DNA of 32,501 bases from an uncultured Oscillospiraceae bacterium (GTDB taxonomy: Bacteria; Bacillota; Clostridia; Oscillospirales; Oscillospiraceae). The position numbers and the translations under genes are program-made. Of this stretch, positions 7,111 to 15,666 are shown piece after piece; the first letter of the stretch is position 1, and each line of letters starts with the position of its first letter. The notes under the pieces are model-generated. The model was not told the origin of the DNA. It made no database searches and worked only from the letters and a program-made list of their open reading frames with translations. Where the stretch lies: NCBI GenBank assembly GCA_904420435.1, contig CAJFVK010000012.1, positions 1 through 32,501 of the forward strand, given 5' to 3'.

Positions 7111-8397
7111 TCAGGAAACCAGCTCCGCCAGAGCCTGGTCCGCCGCCTGGGCGGTTTCCTCCAGCTCCGCCTCCGTATGGGCGGCGGAGAGGAACATGGC
7201 CTCAAACTGGGCCGGCGCCAGGGCCACGCCCCGGCGGAGCATCCCGGCGAAGTATTGGGCGTAGCGCTGGAGGTCGCTGCCCTTGGCGTCGGTGAAGCGG
7301 GTGACCTCGGTGGGGACGAAGAAGGGGGAGAGGACGCTCTCCACCTGGTTCACCGCCACGCTGACGCCGTGCTTTTCCGCGCTGCGGCGCAGCTCCCCGG
7401 CCAGCCACACGGCCTTCCGGTTGAGTTCCGGATAGATCTCCTGGTGGTCCCGGAGATAGGTCAGCTGGGCCAGGCCCGCCGCCATGGCCACCGGATTCCC
7501 GGAGAGGGTGCCCGCCTGGTACACCGGGCCGCAGGGGGCCACCTGCTCCATGAGGGCCCGGCTGCCGCAGTAGGCACCCACGGGCATGCCGCCGCCGATG
7601 ATCTTGCCGAAGGTCACCAAGTCCGCCTTCACGCCGTAGTAGGCCTGGGCGCCGCCCAGGGCCAGGCGGAAGCCGGTGATGACCTCGTCGAAGATCAGCA
7701 GGGCGCCGGACTGGTCGCAGAGCCTCCGAAGGCCCTCCAGAAAGCCGGGGGCCGGGCCCACCACGCCCATATTGGCCGCCACGGGCTCCACGATGACCGC
7801 CGCCACCTGGCCGGGCCAGGCGTCCAGCAGGGCCTCCACCGAGGCAAGGTCGTTAAACTGGGCGGTGAGGGTGTGCTTCACAATATCCTCGGGCACGCCG
7901 GCGCTGCTGGGGTGGCCCCCCGCCAGGGCGGAGGAGCCGGCGTTTACCAGCAGGCAGTCGCTGTGGCCGTGGTAGCAGCCCTCAAACTTGATGATCTTGT
8001 CCCGGCCGGTGGCCCCCCGGGCCAGGCGGATGGCGCTCATCACCGCCTCGGTGCCGGAGTTCACCATCCGCACCATCTCGATGTTCGGCACCAGCTCCAC
8101 CATCAGCTCCGCCATCTCCACCTCCCGCTTTGTGGGGGCGCCAAAGCTCAGGCCGTCCTTCACGGCCTTCTCCACCGCCTCCCGGATCACCGGGTGGTTG
8201 TGGCCCAAAATCATGGGGCCCCAGGAGCACACGTAGTCGATATAGCGTCTGCCGTCCTCGTCGTAGACGAAGGGGCCGTGCGCCCGGGCGATGAACCGGG
8301 GGCACATATTGACGGACCGGTAGGCCCGCACCGGGGAGTTGACCCCGCCGGGCATGACCTTCACCGCCCGGCCGTAGAGCAGCTCAGACTGGTCCAT
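7111..8397 (-). CDS. hemL: Glutamate-1-semialdehyde 2,1-aminomutase
   Basis: Converts glutamate-1-semialdehyde to 5-aminolevulinate, second step of the C5 route; PLP enzyme, cytosolic homodimer. 428 residues, normal for the family. Visible: VNSPVRAY near the start, the NSGTEAVMSAIRLAR cofactor-binding segment (113-127), IFDEVITGFR (235-244) with the PLP-pyridine aspartate D237, and the Schiff-base lysine K265 in VTFGKIIGGGMPVGAY. The ATG lies one base after the hemB stop codon (TGA C ATG), with a ribosome binding site AAGGGGG inside hemB, so translation is coupled. It is the last recognisable gene of the cobalamin operon and directly extends the HemA reaction encoded five genes upstream. Confidence 0.97.
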   Translation of the reverse strand: MDQSELLYGRAVKVMPGGVNSPVRAYRSVNMCPRFIARAHGPFVYDEDGRRYIDYVCSWGPMILGHNHPVIREAVEKAVKDGLSFGAPTKREVEMAELMVELVPNIEMVRMVNSGTEAVMSAIRLARGATGRDKIIKFEGCYHGHSDCLLVNAGSSALAGGHPSSAGVPEDIVKHTLTAQFNDLASVEALLDAWPGQVAAVIVEPVAANMGVVGPAPGFLEGLRRLCDQSGALLIFDEVITGFRLALGGAQAYYGVKADLVTFGKIIGGGMPVGAYCGSRALMEQVAPCGPVYQAGTLSGNPVAMAAGLAQLTYLRDHQEIYPELNRKAVWLAGELRRSAEKHGVSVAVNQVESVLSPFFVPTEVTRFTDAKGSDLQRYAQYFAGMLRRGVALAPAQFEAMFLSAAHTEAELEETAQAADQALAELVS

Positions 8398-8398
8398 G

Positions 8399-9382
8399 TC
8401 AGCCGATATCCCCCTTTCGAATCGCGTCGGAGAGCTCCTTGGCGTAGTAGGTGATGAGCATGTTGGCTCCCGCCCGGAAGACGCTCAGGGCGCTCTCGCA
8501 CATGATCCGGTACTCGTCCACCAGATCTGCCGCTGCGGCGGCCTTGATCATGGCGTATTCCCCGGAAACGGAGTAGGCGCACAGGGGCAGGTCAAAGGTG
8601 TCCGCGCACTGGCGGATCACATCCAGGTAGCTGAGGGCGGGCTTCACCATCAGGATGTCCGCCCCCTCCTCCACGTCCAGGGCGCACTCCTTCAGGGCCT
8701 CCTTGCTGTTGTGGGGGTCCATCTGGTAGCCCTTCCGGTCCCCGAAGGACGGGGCGGAGCCGGCGGCGGCGCGGAAGGGGCCGTAGAAGGCGGAGGCGTA
8801 CTTGGCGGAGTAGGACATGATGGGGGTCATGGTGTGGCCGTGCTGGTCCAGGGTTTCCCGGATGGCGGCAATGCGGCCGTCCATCATGTCGCTGGGGGCC
8901 ACCATGTCCGCCCCGGCCTCCACGTGGCTGAGGGCGGTTTTGGCGAGGACCTCCAGAGTCTTGTCGTTGTCCACCTCGTGGCCGCAGAGAATGCCGCAGT
9001 GGCCGTGGTCGGTGTACTCGCACATGCACACGTCGGTGATCACATAGAAGTCGGGATAGGCCTTCTTGATGGCCCGGATGGCCTCCTGGACCACGCCGTG
9101 CTCGTCCCAGGCGGAGGAGCCGCAGGCGTCCTTGCCCTTGGGCAGGCCGAAGAGGATACAGTGGTTCACTCCGTGCGCCAGACAGTCCTCCACCGCCTGG
9201 GCGACGCTGTCCAGGCCGTAGTGGAACTGGCCGGGCAGGGAGGGAATGGGGCGGGTGCCGGAGAGAGTTTCGTCAAAGAAGATAGGATAGATCAGGCTGT
9301 CCGGGGACATGCGGGTTTCCCGGCACATGCGCCGGACCGCGTCGGTGCGCCGCAGACGGCGGGGACGCTGAATGAGTTCCAT
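8399..9382 (-). CDS. hemB: Delta-aminolevulinic acid dehydratase (porphobilinogen synthase)
   Basis: Condenses two 5-aminolevulinate molecules to porphobilinogen. 327 residues, usual length. The zinc-type active site is present: DVCMCEYTDHGHCG with cysteines 119, 121 and 129. The two substrate Schiff-base lysines are K194 in YSAKYASAFYGPFR and K247 in MVKPALSYLD. So this is the Zn-dependent rather than the Mg-only (Asp-rich) form. ATG at 9382 with GGAGGTG 6 nt upstream; 15 nt separate it from the end of cobA-hemD, and it abuts hemL. Confidence 0.97.
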   Translation of the reverse strand: MELIQRPRRLRRTDAVRRMCRETRMSPDSLIYPIFFDETLSGTRPIPSLPGQFHYGLDSVAQAVEDCLAHGVNHCILFGLPKGKDACGSSAWDEHGVVQEAIRAIKKAYPDFYVITDVCMCEYTDHGHCGILCGHEVDNDKTLEVLAKTALSHVEAGADMVAPSDMMDGRIAAIRETLDQHGHTMTPIMSYSAKYASAFYGPFRAAAGSAPSFGDRKGYQMDPHNSKEALKECALDVEEGADILMVKPALSYLDVIRQCADTFDLPLCAYSVSGEYAMIKAAAAADLVDEYRIMCESALSVFRAGANMLITYYAKELSDAIRKGDIG

Positions 9383-9397
9383 AAAAACACCTCCGAA

Positions 9398-10897
9398 TCA
9401 ATTCGTGCGCTGGGCAGCGGTTTCCGCTGCCAGGTCCACCAGGGCGCCGATGGTGGCCCTGGCGGCGGCCTTCACGGCGATGCCGTGCTTTCTCGCCTCT
9501 GCGGCGGTCTGTTCCCCGATGCAAAGGCCCACCATCCGGGAGAAGTCGGCTCCCTCCCCCACGGTGGACACAAAGCCCTTCACCGTGGAGGCGGAGGTAA
9601 AGGTGGCGTAGGGCAGAGCCCCGGCCTCCAGGGCCTCCCGGAGAGACTGGGAGTGCTCACTGCGGTAGACCGTCCGGTAGACGGAAACATCGTCATAGGA
9701 AATGTTACGCCTCCGGAGGGCCTCTGTCAAGGCGGGAGAGCCGATTTCCGCCCGAAGGATCAGTACCCGGCCGACGGCGGGCAGGCCCTGGCCCAGGTGG
9801 GCCGCGTCATAGACCTCCGGGACATAGTCGGCGGCAAGGCCCATCTCCCGGAGGGCCCTGGCGGTGCCGGAGCCGATGGCCCCCAGCTTTACGCCGGCCA
9901 GATACCGGCCGTCCTTCCCCATCCGGGAGAGGGCGGCGCGGAAGGCGGACACCCCGGCGGGGCTGGTGAACACCAGCCACTCATACCGCCCGATATCCGC
10001 CAGGGCCCCCTCCATGGCGGGGCAGGGGCTGATGGGCACAGTTTCGATGCAGGGGTACTCGGTCACATCGGCCCCCAGGGCTCGGAGCTTGTCCGCCAGG
10101 GTGCCCGAGCGGTCCCTGGGCCGGGTCACCAGGATGGGCACCCCCTTCAGGGGGAGCTTGTCGAACCAGCAGAAGCTCTCCGCCAGGGCGCAGACCCTGC
10201 CCACCACAATGATGGCGGGGCTGTGGATGCCCATCTCCGCCGCCCGCTCCGGCAGGGTGGCCAGGGTGGCGTCGCACCGCCGCTGGGCGGGGGTGGTGCC
10301 GCTCTCCACCATGGCGGCGGGGGTGGCGCCGTCCATGCCGGCGGCAAGAAGCCCCTCCACAATGGCGGGCATGGCGGACACGCCCATGAGAAAGACCAGG
10401 GTCCCCTTCGTGCGGACCAGGGCCTCAAAGTCGATGGTCAGGGGCTTGCCCGCCCTCTGGTGGCCGGTGATGATGTGGACGGAGGAGCAGTAGTCCCGGT
10501 GGGTCACCGGGATGCCCGCATAGGCGGTGGCGGCAATGGCGGAGGTGATGCCGGGGACCTCCTCGAAGGCCACCCCGTTCTCTGCCAGCAGCTCCAGCTC
10601 CTCGCCTCCCCGGCCGAATACAAAGGGGTCGCCCCCCTTGAGCCGGACCACGTTGTGCCCCGCCTGGGCCTCCTCCAGCAGGATCTGATTGATCCGCTCC
10701 TGGGGGACCTTGTGGTGGGCAGCTTCCTTGCCCACGTCGATGGTCCGGGCCCCCTCCGGGATCATGGCCAGGACGGCGGGGGACACCAGCCGGTCGTAGA
10801 CCACCACATCCGCCGCGGCAAGAGCCTCACGGCCCTTCAGGGTCAGCAGACCGGGATCCCCCGGGCCCGCCCCCACCAGCGTTACTTTTCCTCCCAT
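9398..10897 (-). CDS. cobA-hemD: Fused uroporphyrinogen-III C-methyltransferase / uroporphyrinogen-III synthase
   Basis: A 499-residue fusion. The N-terminal half (about 1-245) is the SAM-dependent methyltransferase that makes precorrin-2: glycine-rich VGAGPGDPGLLTLKG at the start, VVRLKGGDPFVFGRGGEE around 83-100, the GITSAIAATAYAGIPVTHR segment, and a hinge after about 240. The C-terminal half (about 250-499) is uroporphyrinogen-III synthase, a weakly conserved family recognised by PILVTRPRDRSG at its start, VFTSPAGVSAF, and CIGEQTAAEARKHGI near the end. The product of one domain is the substrate of the other, so hydroxymethylbilane goes to precorrin-2 in one polypeptide. The ATG lies 16 nt inside hemC and has an AGGAGG site; both genes overlap. 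The order methyltransferase-synthase is common in Firmicutes. Confidence 0.95.
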   Translation of the reverse strand: MGGKVTLVGAGPGDPGLLTLKGREALAAADVVVYDRLVSPAVLAMIPEGARTIDVGKEAAHHKVPQERINQILLEEAQAGHNVVRLKGGDPFVFGRGGEELELLAENGVAFEEVPGITSAIAATAYAGIPVTHRDYCSSVHIITGHQRAGKPLTIDFEALVRTKGTLVFLMGVSAMPAIVEGLLAAGMDGATPAAMVESGTTPAQRRCDATLATLPERAAEMGIHSPAIIVVGRVCALAESFCWFDKLPLKGVPILVTRPRDRSGTLADKLRALGADVTEYPCIETVPISPCPAMEGALADIGRYEWLVFTSPAGVSAFRAALSRMGKDGRYLAGVKLGAIGSGTARALREMGLAADYVPEVYDAAHLGQGLPAVGRVLILRAEIGSPALTEALRRRNISYDDVSVYRTVYRSEHSQSLREALEAGALPYATFTSASTVKGFVSTVGEGADFSRMVGLCIGEQTAAEARKHGIAVKAAARATIGALVDLAAETAAQRTN

Positions 10898-11769
10898 TTG
10901 GCTTCCTCCTTCAGCTTCCGGGCCAGGGCCTCCGCCAGGGCCGGCCCGTCCCGGCGGCTGCCGGAGGTCTTTCCCCGCAGCAGCCGGTTCTTTTCGTCTA
11001 CATAGATCCCCTCGATGGTGATGCGATCCCCCTCCACCGTGGCGTAGGCCGCCACCGGGGAGGAGCAGCCCCCGTCCAGGGTCCGCACAAAGGCCCGCTC
11101 GCTGCGGGCGCAGTCGGCCCCGTCGGCGTCAGCGAAGCCGCTGAGGCAGGAGATGTCAAAGTCCGCCCGGCTCTGGACCGCCAGGATCCCCTGGCCGGCG
11201 GCGGGCAGCATCTCCTCCGGGGAGAAGGTCCGGCAGATCCGGCCCTCCAGCCCCAGCCGGCGCAGGCCCGCCCCCGCCAGGATCAGGGCGGAGAACTGCC
11301 CCTCGTCCAGCTTCCGAAGCCTCGTCTGCACATTCCCACGCACCGGCTCCACCCGGGCCTGGGGGTACAGCTTCTCAAACTGGAGCTTTCGCCGGAGGCT
11401 GGAGCAGCCCACTGGCTTGGAGAGGTCCAGCTCCCCCTGGCCCTCCGGTAGCACCAGCACGTCCCGGGGGTCCTCCCGCCGGGAGAAGGCCACCAGGGGG
11501 AGATCCTCGCTCTCCTCCATGGGCAGGTCCTTGCAGCTGTGGACCGTCAGGTCCGCCCGTCCCTCCTGGAGGGCGGCGTCCAGCTCCCGGACGAAGAGCC
11601 CCTTGCCGCCGATCTTGTCCAGCGTCCGGTCCAGAATCTTGTCGCCGGTGGTCTTCATGGTCACCAGCTCCAGCTCGATCTCCGGGTGGGCGGCATGGAT
11701 GGCCGCCATCACCAGCTCCGATTGAATCACCGCCAGCCGGCTCTCCCGGCTGCCAACTCGAATTTTCAT
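10882..11769 (-). CDS. hemC: Hydroxymethylbilane synthase (porphobilinogen deaminase)
   Basis: Joins four porphobilinogens into hydroxymethylbilane. 295 residues. The dipyrromethane cofactor attaches to C235 in FVRTLDGGCSSPVAAYA; the catalytic aspartate is D81 in HSCKDLP; cofactor- and substrate-binding arginines are seen in VGSRESRLA (5-13), GCSSLRRK (121-128) and RGNVQTRLRKL (144-154). Its ATG overlaps the stop of the precorrin-2 dehydrogenase gene by 4 nt (ATGA), and its 3' end overlaps cobA-hemD by 16 nt. Confidence 0.97.
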   Translation of the reverse strand: MKIRVGSRESRLAVIQSELVMAAIHAAHPEIELELVTMKTTGDKILDRTLDKIGGKGLFVRELDAALQEGRADLTVHSCKDLPMEESEDLPLVAFSRREDPRDVLVLPEGQGELDLSKPVGCSSLRRKLQFEKLYPQARVEPVRGNVQTRLRKLDEGQFSALILAGAGLRRLGLEGRICRTFSPEEMLPAAGQGILAVQSRADFDISCLSGFADADGADCARSERAFVRTLDGGCSSPVAAYATVEGDRITIEGIYVDEKNRLLRGKTSGSRRDGPALAEALARKLKEEAKWEEK

Positions 11770-12206
11770 ACCAGTTCCTCCAATACCTGCCGGATGCGGC
11801 GGGCTGCCTCCGCGGTTTTGCGGTGGTCCCTGCCGTCCCCAGCCACGCCGGCCACCAGGCCCGGCCCCTCGCAGATGGCGGGGAAAAAGAAGTCACAGTC
11901 CTCCTGCCGGTCCGCCACGCTGATGGGGACGCCCCGGCTCCGGGCCTCCTCCGTAACCGCCTGGTTGACGGACCGGTCGTCCGTGGCGGCCACCGCCAGG
12001 AGGGCCCCTTCCAGATCGCCCGGCCGGTAGGGCCGGGGGATGTGGACGACGCCCTCCACGCTGTGGTGAAGCGCGGGGGAAACCACGGTCACAGCGGCGC
12101 CGAACCGGGCCAGGACCTCCGCCCGGCGCAGGCCGATGGCACCGCCGCCGATAACCACGGCCTTCTTGCCCCGCAGATCAATAAAGAGGGGAAAGCGCAG
12201 CTCCAT
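11766..12206 (-). CDS. Precorrin-2 dehydrogenase (CysG N-terminal / SirC type), short form
   Basis: NAD-dependent oxidation of precorrin-2 to sirohydrochlorin, the substrate of the cobalt chelatase encoded nearby. The product has 146 residues: PLFIDLRGKKAVVIGGGAIG with a Rossmann GGGxIG at about 20-25, followed by a short helical tail. It lacks most of the dimerisation/chelatase part of full-length Met8p/CysG-like proteins, so metal insertion is probably left to CbiK. The frame is open further upstream, but the ATG at 12206 follows AGGAGG and begins the conserved domain. It lies 20 nt after hemA and overlaps hemC by 4 nt. Supplying sirohaem as well as cobalamin is possible. No symbol is fixed for this stand-alone form. 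Confidence 0.88.
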   Translation of the reverse strand: MELRFPLFIDLRGKKAVVIGGGAIGLRRAEVLARFGAAVTVVSPALHHSVEGVVHIPRPYRPGDLEGALLAVAATDDRSVNQAVTEEARSRGVPISVADRQEDCDFFFPAICEGPGLVAGVAGDGRDHRKTAEAARRIRQVLEELV

Positions 12207-12226
12207 GCAAACGCCTCCTTTCCCGC

Positions 12227-13417
12227 CTAGGCCCGGGTGTGGGAGCGGATCTTGGCGGCGCAGGCGCTGATAGCGTCGGAGGTGAAGCCCTCCGTCATGC
12301 CCCCGGCCAGCAGGTCCACCACCTTGTCGATGGTCAGCTCCGCCGTCTCCTCCGGCTCCATGTCCTCCTCCAGATAGGCGCCGATCCGGACCCGGAGGAC
12401 AGCCTTCAGCTCCTCCAGGGCCGGGAGGCTCTCCCGGTAGATGCTCCACTGGCGAAACCGCTCCAGGTGCTCGTCCATCACCGCCTCCACCCGCGCCAGG
12501 GCCTTGGCGTCCGCCCCCACGACCGCCCGGCCCAGGTCGTCCACGTTCAGCAGCGCCACGCCGGGCAGATCCCCGGTTTCCGGCTGGATGTCCCGGGGGA
12601 TGGCCAGGTCGATCAGCAGGGAGGGGGGATTCTTCACCGCCTGGAAGGGCTGGGTGTAGATGGTGTAGTGGGGACTGGTGGTGGCGGAGAGGACCAGATC
12701 CATCCCCTCCATAGCGAGGAACCGGTCGTCATAGGGGACCACGGCGCAGCCCGCCGGCACCACGGTCTCCCCGTGGTGGTAGGACCGGAGGGTCACCGTC
12801 GTATCGCAGCCCGCCTCCACCAGGAGGGACGCGGCCAGCCGGCCCATCTCCCCGTTGCCGATGACCAGGGCCCGCTTTCCGGCCAGATCCCCCAGCCGCT
12901 CCCGGGCGGCCTCCACGGCCCGGTGGGCGGCAGAGGTGGCCACCCCGGTCAGCCGTCCGCCGGACTTGGCGGACTTGCCGCAGGCGGCGGCCAGCCGGAA
13001 CAGAGTTTCCAGAGCCGCCTCGCCGCAGCCGGCCTGCCGGGCCAGGAGGGCGGCGGTCTTCACCTGGGTGAGGATCTGGTCCTCCCCCAGAATCTGGGAT
13101 TCCAGGCCGCAGGCCACCGCCATCAGGTGGCGGGCGCAGTCCTCCCCCCGGCGGGTGAGAAAGGCCGGGGCGAAGGGCTCGTAGGACAGCCCCGCCGCCC
13201 GGCACAGGAGCTCCCCCGGGTCCGCCTGGACGCCGTCGTCCAGGGAGAGGTAGAGCTCCGTGCGGTTGCAGGTGGACAGGAGCACCGCCCCCCGGACCCC
13301 GTCGGCGGCGCAGATGGCCTGGTCCATATCCATCACCGCGTTTTTGGTGAAGCTCAGCTGCTCCCGCAGGGCGATGGGGGCCAGGCTGTAGTCCAGGCCC
13401 GACATGCAGATGTTCAT
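12227..13417 (-). CDS. hemA: Glutamyl-tRNA reductase
   Basis: Reduces glutamyl-tRNA(Glu) with NADPH to glutamate-1-semialdehyde, the entry step of tetrapyrrole synthesis. 396 residues, slightly shorter than the roughly 420-residue average. Catalytic cysteine C50 in STCNRTELY; the signature GLESQILGEDQILTQVK follows; NADPH-binding GNGEMGRLAASLL lies around 187-199; the C-terminal dimerisation helices are present. Its ATG overlaps the cbiL stop codon by 4 nt (ATGA). Placement inside a cobalamin riboswitch operon means this copy responds to B12, not haem. Confidence 0.95.
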   Translation of the reverse strand: MNICMSGLDYSLAPIALREQLSFTKNAVMDMDQAICAADGVRGAVLLSTCNRTELYLSLDDGVQADPGELLCRAAGLSYEPFAPAFLTRRGEDCARHLMAVACGLESQILGEDQILTQVKTAALLARQAGCGEAALETLFRLAAACGKSAKSGGRLTGVATSAAHRAVEAARERLGDLAGKRALVIGNGEMGRLAASLLVEAGCDTTVTLRSYHHGETVVPAGCAVVPYDDRFLAMEGMDLVLSATTSPHYTIYTQPFQAVKNPPSLLIDLAIPRDIQPETGDLPGVALLNVDDLGRAVVGADAKALARVEAVMDEHLERFRQWSIYRESLPALEELKAVLRVRIGAYLEEDMEPEETAELTIDKVVDLLAGGMTEGFTSDAISACAAKIRSHTRA

Positions 13418-14109
13418 GCCTCTTCCCCCTTCTTGACGATCACCACGGAGAAATAGCCGGAGTCGTCTGGCATATCGGCCATCCGGCGCCAGACCCGCTC
13501 CCCCTCCATGCCGCAGTTTTCCACCAGGGAGGCCCGGTCCAGCAGTCCGTGGGAGCGGAGGGTCTCCTTCAGGGCGCCGATCTCCCGGCCGGCCTTCATG
13601 AACACCAGGTTGGCGTCCACGCTGAGGCAGTCCTCCACGTCCTTGTGGGAGGCGGGGACGATCAGCAGCCGGTCGCTGCGCTCGCAGAGGCTCTCCCCCA
13701 GCCGGGCGGCCACGGCGCAGAAGGAGGTGACCCCCGGCACCAGCACCGCCTCATAGCCACGCGCCAGGACCCGGCGGTGGACATACATATAGGTGGAGTA
13801 GACCGTGGGGTCCCCCAGAGTGATGAAGGCCACCTGCTTTCCCTCCTCCAGCAGGGCGCAGATCCGCTCCGCGATCTCATCGTGGGCGGCGTCCAGCACC
13901 GCCTGGTCCCGGACCATGGGGGTGGAGCAGGGGAGCAGGGGTTTGCCCTCCACGTACGTTTTGACAATGTTCAGGGCGGTCTTCTCCCCGCTGCCCTTGT
14001 CGGGCACGGCGATCACGTCCGCCTCCCGCAGGATGCGGACGGCCTTCACCGTCAGCAGCTCCGGGTCGCCGGGGCCCACGCCCAGCCCGTAAAGAATGCC
14101 TCGATTCAT
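13414..14109 (-). CDS. cbiL: Cobalt-precorrin-2 C20-methyltransferase
   Basis: SAM-dependent methylation at C20, giving cobalt-precorrin-3. 231 residues, normal for the family. YGLGVGPGDPELLTVKAVRIL at the N-terminus is the tetrapyrrole-methylase signature, followed by ITLGDPTVYSTYMYV and VPGVTSFCAVAARLG. The combination of GVGPGDPELLTVKA and GDPTVYSTY is characteristic of CobI/CbiL rather than the other corrin methylases. Cobalt-loaded (anaerobic) substrate is inferred from the neighbouring cbiK, cbiG and cbiD. ATG at 14109 with GGAGGA upstream. The 58-nt gap to cbiK contains a small CGGCC/GGCCG hairpin. Confidence 0.95.
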   Translation of the reverse strand: MNRGILYGLGVGPGDPELLTVKAVRILREADVIAVPDKGSGEKTALNIVKTYVEGKPLLPCSTPMVRDQAVLDAAHDEIAERICALLEEGKQVAFITLGDPTVYSTYMYVHRRVLARGYEAVLVPGVTSFCAVAARLGESLCERSDRLLIVPASHKDVEDCLSVDANLVFMKAGREIGALKETLRSHGLLDRASLVENCGMEGERVWRRMADMPDDSGYFSVVIVKKGEEA

Positions 14110-14167
14110 GCTTTGTTCCTCCTGTCGCGGCCCTCCGGCCGGCGTGTTTGTGTGGGTTGGCGGCCTG

Positions 14168-14947
14168 TTAGACAGCGGCCTCCTGGGCGTGGCGGACGAA
14201 GATGGCCCGGATGGCCGGGTTCTCCCCCAGCCCCTCCAGGATGCAGCGGACAGCGTAGCCCCGCTTCTCCAGCTGGGACTGCCAGGAATCCTCCTCCGCT
14301 CCGGCCAGGTCGTTTTTCGCGTGGTCGCCGGCCACCACCATCAGCGGCGCGCAGACCACGTTCCGCACGTCCGGGTGCTCCCCCAGCCGGCGGCAGATCT
14401 CCTCAAAGCTGGGATAGCCCTCCACGGTGCCGATGTGGACGTCCTCCCGGCCGCTGTCGTGAAAGACGTACTCCAGGGCCGCGTAGACGGCGTTGGCGTG
14501 GTGGGTAGTGCCGTGGCCCATAAGGACAATGGCCGTGTCCGGGGCCTGGGCGGGCAGCCGCTCCAGCATGGCGTCCACCACGTCGTGGTAATCCCGGGTG
14601 GCGGTGAGGAGGGGGGCGCCGAAGGCCAGATGGTCGAAGCCGCCGGCGAAGGGCTCCGCCAGGGAGCGGAGCTTGTCGTACTCGTCCCCGTTCATCACGT
14701 GGGTGGGCTGGACCACCACGTCGGTGAAGCCCTCCCGCTGCAGGCGCTCCAGGGCCTGGGACACGTTGTCCACCTCCAGGCCGTCCCGCTCCCGCAGGCG
14801 GCGGATCACCATGCCGCTGGTGAAGGCCCGGCGCAGGGCCCGGTCCGGGAAGGCGGCAGCCAGATCGTTTTCAATGGCGGCGATGTTCTTCTCCAGGGTG
14901 TCGTGGAAGGTGGTGCCGAAGGACACCGCCAGAATCGCTTTTTTCAT
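14168..14947 (-). CDS. cbiK: Sirohydrochlorin cobaltochelatase
   Basis: Inserts Co2+ into sirohydrochlorin, committing the pathway to the anaerobic (early-cobalt) route. 259 residues, the length of the CbiK class rather than the short CbiX. N-terminal AILAVSFGTTF is typical; the metal-site residues are H145 in LMGHGTTHH, E176 in GTVEGYP and H209 in VVAGDHAKND. No signal peptide, so it is cytosolic, unlike the periplasmic forms of some sulfate reducers. ATG at 14947 with GGAGGT upstream. It follows cbiC after a 67-nt gap that holds a perfect 9-bp hairpin. Confidence 0.96.
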   Translation of the reverse strand: MKKAILAVSFGTTFHDTLEKNIAAIENDLAAAFPDRALRRAFTSGMVIRRLRERDGLEVDNVSQALERLQREGFTDVVVQPTHVMNGDEYDKLRSLAEPFAGGFDHLAFGAPLLTATRDYHDVVDAMLERLPAQAPDTAIVLMGHGTTHHANAVYAALEYVFHDSGREDVHIGTVEGYPSFEEICRRLGEHPDVRNVVCAPLMVVAGDHAKNDLAGAEEDSWQSQLEKRGYAVRCILEGLGENPAIRAIFVRHAQEAAV

Positions 14948-14975
14948 AGGTTACCTCCGGTGAGAGAGTGGTGGA

Positions 14976-14996
14976 TTCCCGCGCGAGGCGCGGGAA
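14976..14996 (-). other. Intercistronic hairpin between cbiC and cbiK
   Basis: TTCCCGCGC (14976-14984) and GCGCGGGAA (14988-14996) form a perfect 9-bp stem with a 3-nt loop. On the transcribed strand it is not followed by a T-run, so it is unlikely to terminate; an mRNA processing or stability element is a possibility. Confidence 0.5.
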
Positions 14997-15014
14997 AGGG
15001 CGGCAGGGAGGGGA

Positions 15015-15662
15015 TCACTCCCGCTGGTTGTCGGACGCCATGTAGAGCATGGCGTTGCAGATGGTGGCGGCAATATTGCTGCCGCCCTTGCGGCCCATGG
15101 CGATGATGTGCTCCCCGGGCATGGAGCGGAGGAGCTCCTTGCTCTCCACTACGTTCACAAAGCCCACCGGGGCGCCGATCACCAGGGCGGGGGAGAACTT
15201 CCCCTCGTTCATGAGCTCACAGGCACGGACCAGGGCGGTGGGGGCGTTGCCGATGGCCAGAATGACGGGGCCCTGGATGGCCGCCGCCCGCTCCATGGAC
15301 ACGGTGGCCCGGGTTTCTCCCCGCTCCCTGGCCTCCGCAGCCACATCCGGGTCGGACATGAAGCACACCGCCTGGCCGCCGAACTTCTCCAGGACCCGCT
15401 TGTTGATGCCCGAGCGGGCCATCTGGGTGTCGGTGACGATGGTGCAGCCGCTCCGGATGGCCGCCAGGCCGGCAGCCACGGCGCCCTCCGTAAAGACCAG
15501 GTTTTTCACATAGTCAAAGTCGGCGCTGGTATGGATGCACCGCAGGGCCACCGGCAGCTGCTCCGCCGTGAAGCTGTGGGGGCCCATCTCGCTCCGGATG
15601 ATCTCCATGCTGCGCTGCTCGATCTCCGCGGGGGCCACCCGCTGCAGATGAATTTTTTCCAT
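15015..15662 (-). CDS. cbiC: Cobalt-precorrin-8 methylmutase
   Basis: Moves the methyl group from C11 to C12, turning cobalt-precorrin-8 into cobyrinate. 215 residues. The catalytic histidine is H44 in RCIHTSADFDY, equivalent to the active-site His of CobH. TEGAVAAGLAAIRSGCTIVTD and GNAPTALVRACEL are typical, as is IGAPVGFVNVVESKE near the C-terminus. The ATG lies 4 nt after the cbiP stop. Confidence 0.96.
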   Translation of the reverse strand: MEKIHLQRVAPAEIEQRSMEIIRSEMGPHSFTAEQLPVALRCIHTSADFDYVKNLVFTEGAVAAGLAAIRSGCTIVTDTQMARSGINKRVLEKFGGQAVCFMSDPDVAAEARERGETRATVSMERAAAIQGPVILAIGNAPTALVRACELMNEGKFSPALVIGAPVGFVNVVESKELLRSMPGEHIIAMGRKGGSNIAATICNAMLYMASDNQRE

Positions 15663-15666
15663 TCGA

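Noticed and set aside
8396..11005. 869-codon open frame on the plus strand
   Set aside because: It runs antisense to hemL, hemB and cobA-hemD, whose family motifs are intact. It has no ribosome binding site and low-complexity Gly/His/Val-rich content, typical of antisense frames in GC-rich DNA.
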